Source: JBDKTK01 sp039680225
Lineage (GTDB): Bacteria; Desulfobacterota; Syntrophia; Syntrophales; UBA4778
Reading direction: 5' to 3'
Assembly: GCA_039680225.1 (NCBI GenBank)
Contig: JBDKTK010000313.1
Location: 1-8,011, forward strand
Length of the DNA: 8,011 bases
Part shown: positions 1-6,500 of the stretch, piece by piece
How positions within the stretch are numbered: position 1 is the first letter of the stretch
How the letters are laid out: each line of letters opens with the position of its first letter
Position numbers and translations under genes: made by a program
The notes under the pieces: model-generated
What the model was told of the DNA's origin: nothing
Seen by the model: the letters and a program-made list of their open reading frames with translations, nothing else
The model's database searches: none

Positions 1-1001
1 TAGGCCCTGATGCCGAAAGACCTGACCAGGTCCGTCCTCGGGTCGGGTGTTTCCGGGATGTCCTCCGCCACGATCCCGCGTGCATCGCGGGCCGCGCATC
101 CGCAGACCGCTTCCCCGTATTGAAGCCATTCTATGCTCTTTGCAGTCTCTTCCGGGATTCCCGACCAGGCATTAAGGCGCAGGCACGCTTTGCCGTCATC
201 GGCCAGATAGTTGAAGAAAACCTGGCAGTCGAGGAAATCCATCACCCTGCGGCAGAGGCTTTCTACAACCGTCTGGGGGTCGCTGCTTTTCAGAAGGAGG
301 GCTGCGGTATCGGATAAGATCTCCAGCTTTTCATTGTTTCGATACAGGGCCTCCTTGGTCTGCTTTATCTGCGCATTTTCCACCATCGTCCAGCGGTTTC
401 CCTTGTTGGCGAGCACAAATTCATGCGTCCGGGCCACATCGAGTATTTCCGCGGCGCCGCACCTGTCCATGGAATACGTGCACAGGGCGAGCATCCGGTA
501 ATTGCCGATCACGCCATTGATCGCCTCCTCGTAAAGCATGAAATCCTGCCAGGTCTCTTTTTCCAGCCAGAACGTGTTTCCGCTGAGCCTCAGTCCCCTG
601 AACCCTTTCTCCCGCATCCTGTCATGTCTTTCGACCCAGCCCCTCAGCACGCGGTCCGAGTCGAACACGCCGTCCTGCACGTACCATTCGTCATGGGCGA
701 GGATTTCGATCTGGCCTGTTTCAAGGTACTTGTCGAAGCCGGGCATTGCCTTTCTCATTGCCGTCTGTGCGGCGTTTTTTGTGAGCGGCTTCGATGTAAT
801 CCACATGCAGAATTCCCCGCCTTCCAGCCCTGCCCGGAAATAGGGTATAAGGATGTCAAGGAGGTCCTCCTTTGAACTGTAGAACATGCAAAAATGCGTG
901 CCCCACGGGACATCCCCTGTTATCTCGATTCCCGTGCGCCTGAACGGTTCATTGCGCAGTGCAGAATCACGGCCGTTGTGAAAATATTGCATCTCTTCCA
1001 T
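1..1001 (-). CDS. MEDS-GAF sensor protein, C-terminus cut off by window edge
   Basis: An open frame on the minus strand starts at 1001 and stays open to the window edge, giving 333 complete codons. Residues about 30-185 look like a MEDS domain (the sensory domain of DcmR and of methanogen sensor kinases): the entry motif GTHFCMFYSSKEDL (residues 34-47) is followed by alternating strands and helices, including GEFCMWITSKPL, IEILAHDEWY and GFRGLRLSGN. A short charged helix (about 205-230) leads into a GAF domain from about 232, ending in LVRSFGIRA, where GAF domains usually continue with a small-molecule pocket strand. No signal peptide or membrane segment is seen, so it is probably cytoplasmic. 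Proteins of this layout usually end in a histidine kinase; here the output domain lies outside the window, so kinase, cyclase or regulator remain possible. Start choice: GGAGGGG (1009-1015) lies 7 bases upstream of the ATG; a second ATG at 992 is less well placed. The final partial codon is TA-, more likely Tyr than a stop. Confidence 0.85.
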   Translation of the reverse strand, partial: MEEMQYFHNGRDSALRNEPFRRTGIEITGDVPWGTHFCMFYSSKEDLLDILIPYFRAGLEGGEFCMWITSKPLTKNAAQTAMRKAMPGFDKYLETGQIEILAHDEWYVQDGVFDSDRVLRGWVERHDRMREKGFRGLRLSGNTFWLEKETWQDFMLYEEAINGVIGNYRMLALCTYSMDRCGAAEILDVARTHEFVLANKGNRWTMVENAQIKQTKEALYRNNEKLEILSDTAALLLKSSDPQTVVESLCRRVMDFLDCQVFFNYLADDGKACLRLNAWSGIPEETAKSIEWLQYGEAVCGCAARDARGIVAEDIPETPDPRTDLVRSFGIRA

Positions 1002-1008
1002 CCGCTAT

Positions 1009-1015
1009 CCCCTCC
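1009..1015 (-). promoter_or_regulatory. Shine-Dalgarno site of the MEDS-GAF gene
   Basis: On the minus strand this reads GGAGGGG and lies 7 bases before the ATG at 1001. It supports that start over the in-frame ATG three codons further in (992). Confidence 0.75.
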
Positions 1016-1102
1016 GGCTTGGTGGAATGAAGGTAAGTATGTCAAATCAGTGCCTTTCTATCCGCAGGCGCATTTAATAAAACAAATTCCATTAAGATGC
1101 CA

Positions 1103-1142
1103 TCAGGAAAATCCTGAGAAGCCGGATATTGCTATTTCAGGA
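1103..1142. repeat. TCAGGA inverted repeat with a third half-site
   Basis: TCAGGA (1103-1108), three A bases, then TCCTGA (1112-1117) form a perfect 6-base inverted repeat. A further TCAGGA occurs at 1137-1142, 34 bases after the first copy. The placement between two divergent genes would suit a regulator binding site. Short repeats like this also arise by chance, so the call is tentative. Confidence 0.35.
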
Positions 1143-1270
1143 ACCCCGGATAAAATACGCCATAAAAGTTCAGAAAAAGGGAGCGGTCATGGGCCGAAAG
1201 ACAGCGGGATCAAGTCATCAGCGCTCAAAGATTAAGCCCGGAATTATTAATGGGCCGGCCAAGAGAGTAA

Positions 1271-1299
1271 TTGACATCTAAACGGAATTTCCCTATTTT
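1271..1299 (+). promoter_or_regulatory. Sigma70-type promoter of the oxidoreductase gene
   Basis: A perfect -35 box TTGACA (1271-1276) is followed after exactly 17 bases by TATTTT (1294-1299), which matches four of six consensus -10 positions. Transcription would begin near 1306, giving a short leader of about 35 bases before the ATG at 1341. The spacing and perfect -35 box make this the best promoter in the window. Confidence 0.65.
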
Positions 1300-1326
1300 C
1301 CCCCTTCAAAAAAGTTATCAAAAAAC

Positions 1327-1331
1327 AGGAG
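1327..1331 (+). promoter_or_regulatory. Shine-Dalgarno site of the oxidoreductase gene
   Basis: AGGAG lies 9 bases upstream of the ATG at 1341. It agrees with the protein start expected from the family, since the conserved 'F-x-P-L ... L-x-I-K-N-R' opening follows within ten residues. Confidence 0.8.
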
Positions 1332-1340
1332 TGTCTTTTA

Positions 1341-3272
1341 ATGGAACAGAAGAAGCTTTGGCGCGTATTTGAGCCGCTGGTTATGCCAAACCTCACAATC
1401 AAAAACAGATTCTACATGGCCCCGATGGGCACAAAATTTGACGGTGCGCACTTTCAGGATTATCTCGTAGCCAGGGCGAAAGGAGATGTCGGTCTCATCA
1501 CAACCGGCATTATCAGCGTTCATCCTTCCGGGCGCGCCGGAGCGGAAATAGAACCCCGGCTGGAAAAAGACGAGGACATTAAAATATTGACGCCGCTCAC
1601 ACAGGCAGTCAAAAAGGCCGGGGCCCGGATTGTGGCGCAGTTGAATCACACCGGCCGGTATTCATTCTGCAGGCTTCACGGGTTACAGCCGGTGGCGCCC
1701 TCGCCGGTTTACTCGCGCTATTCCGGGGACACACCCCGGGAACTGACGACGGCGGAGGCCGATGACCTCGTTGTATCTTTTGCCCAGGCGGCGCTTCGCG
1801 CCAGAAAGGCCGGTTTCGACGGCATCGAATTTTGCGGCTCTTCCGGCTATCTCATCAGCCAGTTCCTCTCGCCCGTAACCAATCTCCGCGAGGACAAATA
1901 TGGCGGGGACACGATTGAGCGGGCAAATTTCCTTCTTTCCATTCTGCGGGAAACCCGCAATACGGTGGGAGCTGATTTCAATATCTGTGTAAAATTCGAC
2001 GGCGAAGACGGCGTCGAGGGAGGTAAAACCCTTGAAGACGCCCTGCGTATCGCCCCCCTGATTGTCGAGGCGGGCGCCGACCGTCTCCATATCTGGGCCG
2101 GGTGGCACGAATCCACGAGGCCCATGCTGCCGATGTGGGTCCCGCGCGGCGCATTCTCCTATCTGTCCGAGGCCATCAAGCGCGTCGTCTCTGTTCCGGT
2201 ATCGACGGTCGGAAGAATCAACGACCCCTTCACTGCGGAGGAGATTCTTTCCTCCGGCAAGGCGGACCTGATCGGGTTGGGAAGGACGCTTCTATGCGAT
2301 CCCGAGTTCGTCAAAAAGGCGGGGGAAGGCCGTCTGAAGGAAATCAGGCGCTGTCTGGCCTGCTGCTATTGCTTTGATTCCATCATGGCGGGAATCAAAG
2401 GAAAAAAGGCCGAGCTGAAATGCGCGGTTAATCCCGAACTCGGCCATGAAGGGGAGGACCTGATCAAACCGGCGCCCGCGCCCAGGCGCATCCTGGTTGT
2501 CGGCGGGGGGCCCGCCGGAATGGAGGCAGCCCGCGTTGCCGCATTGCGCGGACACGACGTAATGCTTATGGAGAAAGAGGCGCAACTCGGCGGAATGCTC
2601 AATCTTGCCGTGATTCCGCCGCACAAAGAGGAACTGCGGAACCTGATCGATTTCTATACAAATGAAATGGAAGTTCGAAAGGTCAAGGTCAGGCTGGGTG
2701 AAACCGTAACGCCGGAAATACTTTCTGAAATTCGTCCGGACACCGTAGTCCTGGCGTCGGGAGCAACCCCTCTCATCCCCCGGATCCCCGGCGTCGAGCA
2801 GGCTCATGTCGTAACGGCGGTTGACGTATTGCAGGGAAAAGCACGGATGAACGGACGAGTCGTCGTGATCGGCGGCGGCCTTATTGGAATGGAAACAGCC
2901 GAGTATCTGGCCGATAAGGGGCTGGATGTCTCGGTTGTCGAGATGCTCCAGTCCGTAGCGGCGGATGTCGGGCCGACAACCCGGTGGGGTTTCCTGTCGC
3001 GGGTCCGCGGAAAGTTCAAGGTTATGACCCTGGCCAGGGTCGTAGAAATTACCAAGTCCGGCGTGGTGATTAGTGATGCGGAGGGAAAAACAAGGGGAAT
3101 CCCCGCCGGCACCGTTGTCCTGGCGGTCGGGCTCAGCAGCCGGAAGGACCGGGAGTTGATCAACGCGCTCAATCAGGCGGGCCTGGAGTTCCACGAGATC
3201 GGGTGCTGCCACATACCGGGCCAGATTGCCCCGTCGATTGCCGAAGCCTTTGCCGTGGCCTGCGATTTATAG
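1341..3272 (+). CDS. FadH-like NADH:flavin oxidoreductase (2,4-dienoyl-CoA / enoate reductase family)
   Basis: This 643-residue protein has the full layout of E. coli 2,4-dienoyl-CoA reductase (about 670 residues) and clostridial 2-enoate reductases: an FMN-binding TIM barrel (1-335), a cysteine cluster for 4Fe-4S (C338, C341, C344, C361), an FAD Rossmann domain (GGGPAG at 388-393) and an inserted NAD(P)H domain (GGGLIG at 511-516). Family residues are visible: HTGR (103-106), Y170 in GYLISQFL and H256 in GWHE, which match the proton-donating Tyr and His of E. coli FadH, so reduction of a conjugated C=C bond is likely. E534 at the end of the second strand of the NAD(P)H domain favours NADH over NADPH (inference). 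The substrate is not deducible; an unsaturated acyl-CoA, enoate or aromatic-degradation intermediate are options. Cytoplasmic, no signal peptide. It is transcribed alone from its own promoter, divergently from the sensor. The cysteine spacing is CX2CX2CX16C, like trimethylamine dehydrogenase at the start but with a longer last gap. Confidence 0.92.
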   Translation: MEQKKLWRVFEPLVMPNLTIKNRFYMAPMGTKFDGAHFQDYLVARAKGDVGLITTGIISVHPSGRAGAEIEPRLEKDEDIKILTPLTQAVKKAGARIVAQLNHTGRYSFCRLHGLQPVAPSPVYSRYSGDTPRELTTAEADDLVVSFAQAALRARKAGFDGIEFCGSSGYLISQFLSPVTNLREDKYGGDTIERANFLLSILRETRNTVGADFNICVKFDGEDGVEGGKTLEDALRIAPLIVEAGADRLHIWAGWHESTRPMLPMWVPRGAFSYLSEAIKRVVSVPVSTVGRINDPFTAEEILSSGKADLIGLGRTLLCDPEFVKKAGEGRLKEIRRCLACCYCFDSIMAGIKGKKAELKCAVNPELGHEGEDLIKPAPAPRRILVVGGGPAGMEAARVAALRGHDVMLMEKEAQLGGMLNLAVIPPHKEELRNLIDFYTNEMEVRKVKVRLGETVTPEILSEIRPDTVVLASGATPLIPRIPGVEQAHVVTAVDVLQGKARMNGRVVVIGGGLIGMETAEYLADKGLDVSVVEMLQSVAADVGPTTRWGFLSRVRGKFKVMTLARVVEITKSGVVISDAEGKTRGIPAGTVVLAVGLSSRKDRELINALNQAGLEFHEIGCCHIPGQIAPSIAEAFAVACDL

Positions 3273-3318
3273 ATAATGCCAGGTTGCATAAGGATATAAA
3301 ATGAATCAGCTCAAAAAA

Positions 3319-3363
3319 GCGTCCCCGCAAATATGAACAAGTTATATGTTTTGTGAGGGACGT
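3319..3363. repeat. Imperfect long hairpin downstream of the oxidoreductase gene
   Basis: GTCCC (3321-3325) pairs with GGGAC (3357-3361). Inside it, CAAATAT pairs imperfectly with ATATGTTTTG around a loop near AACAAGT. It lies about 50 bases after the oxidoreductase stop and could serve as a transcription terminator or 3'-end stabiliser. It has no U tract on the plus strand, so a classical rho-independent terminator is unlikely. Confidence 0.35.
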
Positions 3364-3386
3364 CACCAGCCGGATGATACACGGGT

Positions 3387-3395
3387 TGCGATAAT
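3387..3395 (+). promoter_or_regulatory. Possible extended -10 promoter for the GGDEF-ATPase gene
   Basis: TGC followed directly by GATAAT gives an extended -10 element with five of six -10 matches. The -35 region (around 3367-3372) does not match the consensus. If used, transcription would begin near 3402 and leave a leader of about 160 bases containing the 3442-3471 hairpins. Confidence 0.3.
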
Positions 3396-3441
3396 GTGGT
3401 ATGGAAAACGCGAGTAAAGAGAATACAAAGATAAACCTTTA

Positions 3442-3471
3442 GTATCGGGAGATACCGGTTTCCCCGGGATC
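3442..3471 (+). repeat. Two overlapping, mutually exclusive hairpins
   Basis: GTATC (3442-3446), loop GGGA, GATAC (3451-3455) form one perfect short hairpin. The same GATACCGG (3451-3458) can pair instead with CCGGGATC (3464-3471) across a TTTCC loop, with one mismatch in eight. The two structures share 3451-3455 and cannot form together. This is the geometry of a leader switch, but both stems are short. Confidence 0.35.
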
Positions 3472-3481
3472 AAAATTCTTT

Positions 3482-3508
3482 TAGACAGAAATTCGTATTT
3501 TCAATAAT
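3482..3508 (+). promoter_or_regulatory. Weak promoter candidate near the GGDEF-ATPase gene
   Basis: TAGACA (3482-3487) and AATAAT (3503-3508) resemble -35 and -10 boxes, with five of six -10 matches. The spacing of 15 bases is shorter than ideal. The -10 box lies inside the palindrome at 3499-3514, so a protein bound there would block it. Confidence 0.3.
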
Positions 3509-3526
3509 TTGAAATTGAAACTTCAA
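3499..3526. repeat. Clustered TTGAA/TTCAA inverted repeats
   Basis: TTTCAA (3499-3504), TAAT, TTGAAA (3509-3514) form an inverted repeat with 6-base arms. It is followed at once by TTGAA (3515-3519), AC, TTCAA (3522-3526), a second inverted repeat. Four copies of the same half-site lie within 28 bases just upstream of the gene and on top of a candidate -10 box, as an operator would. In AT-rich DNA this can also be coincidence. Confidence 0.4.
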
Positions 3527-3564
3527 ACACCTGATGTCATGGCCCGTGCCAGGCGGCGGGAAGG

Positions 3565-6500
3565 ATGCAGAGTTCTCGAATGGATTATCAGGACCTTTTC
3601 CATTACCTGAAAAACGCCGGCAAAGACCCTTCTTCCCTCGTCTTCGAGGATGAACTTACAGGCCTTCATAACCGCCGCTTTCTCCTCAATTATTTACAGT
3701 ACAAGATCAACTGGGATACGCTGGCGGCCCATCATGTCTCACTCCTCATGATGGATGTCGATAATTTCAAAAAAATCAACGACACATACGGCCACGATGC
3801 AGGCGACCATGCCCTCATTCATGTCGCCCGCATGCTGAAAGATGTTTGCCCCGATGCCGGCCTGCCCATCCGTTACGGGGGAGACGAGTTCATGATTCTC
3901 CTGGCGGGAAGGGCCAAGAAAACTGCCCTCGAAGTAAGCGAAAATCTTGTTAAAAAGATCCATGAAAACCCCCTGCGCCTGAAAGATGGGGTTACAGAGA
4001 TATTTCTGACCCTGAGCATCGGCGTAGCCGAAGCGCCGGGCGATGCGGAAAACGGCACAATCCTGATACAGAAAGCCGATACAGCCCTCTACCATGCCAA
4101 ACAGTCGGGGAGGGACCGTGTGTCCGATGCGGCGAATACCGCCGCCGGGGACGTTTTCCCCAAGGTCGCCATTCAAGTCCTGAATAATTCGAAGATGGCC
4201 GGTCGGGAAGCTCAACTCACCCAGGTAACAGATGCCCTTAAGGAGTTCAGCCGTCAAAAAAGCCGGTTTCTGATTGTTGAAGGGGCCGACGGCATGGGCA
4301 AGAGCGCATTCCTGCAGGAGGTGCAGAGGACCCTGGAACCTTCGGCCATAGCACGGGTAAAGGTGTTCGGCTCACCCCAGGAGCTCTTTCGCCCCTACTA
4401 CCTCATCTCCAATCTCCTCGTAGAACTGCTGAACATGCGTAAAGACAAGGGGAAGTCCGTTCTCGACGCCCTGAGTCCCGCAGATGTGAACAGCCTTTCC
4501 TTCGTCCTGCCCTCATTGGCGGAAGCGGGGAATCGGGCCTCTGAAAACCCCCGAAACCAGCGGGAGACAATCTTCCAGTCCCTGATCCGGTTCATAAATA
4601 ACCTGGTGGATTTCAGGCCCCTGATGGTATTTGCGGATGACTTGCATTTCGCTGACGAGGCGTCTCTTCTCCTGCTGCGCGCCATGATGTTGCAGAACAA
4701 AGTTCCCCTTTTCCTGTGCGGCACCACCTCAGATTTCCTGGAACCGAAAATCGAGATCAACCCTCTGCAGCGTTTCTGGTATGCGTACGGAAAGGAACTG
4801 GAGATACAAAACATAATCCTCACGCCTCTCTCCGAGAAGGACATCGCGGAACACCTGGAGAAGATGTTCCCCGCTATTGCCAGGCCCGCCGGTTTTGAGA
4901 AGGACCTTTATCTGGTCACAAAGGGAAATCCCCTGTTTGTCTCCGAGATACTGAACAAGCTCATCCAAGATGAAAAGGTCGTTTTTACAGAACAGCGGTG
5001 GATTATCCGGGACCTTGACCCGGCGTACCTTTCAGCATCTCTTGATGAAATAATCACCCAGATAATCATCTCTTTCGACGAAGACACCAAGCGCATCCTT
5101 AATTACACTTCCATATTCGGTGAATCCGTTTCATTGAGCATGCTGACGGGCAGTTCCGGGGACATGGAGACCCGCGTCCTGGATTTTCTGGACAAGGCAA
5201 AGGCATACGGCATCGTAATTTCCGATTTTCGCGCCGATGACGAAAACATCCGGTTCCTTTCCAAACGCATCCAGAAAATCGTGTACGGAAGCATTGAACA
5301 GGACCAGAAGGAAGATCTTCACGAAAAAATCGCCCTGTACCAGGAAAAGCTCTTTGAGAAGCGCCTTCTCCCCTCGGCCGCCATTCTCGCGTGGCATTTC
5401 CAGCGTTCGGCCAATATGGACAAGGCCCGCATCTACGACCAACAGAATCGGGAATACGGCACGACCATCTTCAATGCCGATGAGGCGGTCAACTATTCGA
5501 TTGATGGCGATACGGCAGTGCCGGATGTCCCTCTCGATCCGGCAGCCTTGAAGGACCTGTCACATTTTTTCCGGTCTTTTATCATCGCTGTCAACGGCAT
5601 AAAGCTTTATCCCTCCGGCAACAAGGGTCGCGCCAATGCCATTCTCCAGGTCAGGAACATCCTTGACCGGGTCCTTGCCGATCGCGACCGCCTCCGCATT
5701 ATAGCGGATAAGGATTCCTTGATTGTGAATGGGGAAACTATCGACACGGCGGATTCCAAATCCCTGGCGGAGAGCATCTGCAATCTGTTCGTCGGCGTCG
5801 ATCTCGGGAGTCTCGCCATCAGAAAGGGTTACAGCGAGAGAGACCTGGATAACATGCTGGAGGCCATCGGCCTCGCAGACCGCAGGAAAATCCACCCGCT
5901 GTTCTGGCAGCAGGCTTGCGAGGAAAGAGGGCTGGAATGCATCGAACTGAAGCAGGTGCGTTATACCAGGGTCGAAGAAAGCGAAGAATTGCAGGGCGAC
6001 TCGAGCGCCTCGCCTCTGCCCGAAACGGGCGCCCTTCAGGCCTCACACGAGCAGGCACTGGGTGAAGATGACCTCGTCTTTATTCCCATCGTGATCAGTT
6101 CGCTGTTGGGCGCGCTCAGCAAAATGAGGCTGTACCCCCCGGAAAGTTCCGTGATGACCGATGCCGTCGACCAGGTCATGGCTGCACTGGCAGGCTTTCT
6201 GTCAAAGTGTCCCGTCCTTACCATGAGCGCCGTCGAAACGTCGCTTCTTGTAAACGGCGTCAAAATCGATACCCTGAATTACGAGGCTTTTGCCGGGAAT
6301 TTCCTGCGTTTATTGCAATCCGCTTCTCTCAACAGTATCACCTTTATCAAAAGCGTTTCTTCCGAGGAGGTGATATCGTTTTTGGCGGCGGTCATTCAGC
6401 AACCCGCGTCCGAGGTGAGTGCCGATTTCTGGCGCAGCCTTGAGAAAGAAGAGAATTTTAAAGGCATCCTGTTCAACCGAAGCCTTTACACCGTCTTTGA

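Larger units (their letters stand above)
1002..1340. other. Divergent intergenic region, 339 bases
   Basis: This gap lies between the start codons of the minus-strand sensor and the plus-strand oxidoreductase, so it must hold both promoters. A convincing plus-strand promoter lies at 1271-1299. For the minus-strand gene I see no good sigma70 promoter. A TTGACA on the minus strand (about 1041-1046) has no matching -10 box, and TTGTTT plus GATAGA with 17-base spacing is only a weak match. A small inverted repeat with a third half-site (1103-1142) could be an operator. No RNA gene or convincing protein gene was found; a longer plus-strand open frame running from 894 to 1235 overlaps the sensor gene and resembles no protein I know. 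Confidence 0.7.
3273..3564. other. Intergenic region before the GGDEF-ATPase gene, 292 bases
   Basis: This AT-richer gap holds several inverted repeats (3319-3363, 3442-3471, 3499-3526) and two candidate promoters (3387-3395 and 3482-3508). No strong rho-independent terminator for the oxidoreductase gene is seen: the hairpins lack a directly following T run. The only open frames are very short, for example 11 codons starting at 3301, and are not called. Confidence 0.7.

Noticed and set aside
423..875. 150-codon plus-strand open frame at the left
   Set aside because: It is antisense to the MEDS-GAF gene, whose minus-strand reading frame carries recognisable domain motifs and a good ribosome site.
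894..1235. 113-codon plus-strand open frame across the sensor start
   Set aside because: It overlaps the sensor's N-terminus and the divergent control region, has no ribosome site of note and no recognisable motif.
2292..3212. 306-codon open frame on the minus strand inside the reductase gene
   Set aside because: It lies fully antisense to a gene with clear flavin- and NAD-binding motifs, its protein resembles no known family, and long antisense frames are expected with this codon bias.
3301..3336. 11-codon open frame after the reductase gene
   Set aside because: Too short to support; an AAGGAT precedes it but nothing else suggests translation.
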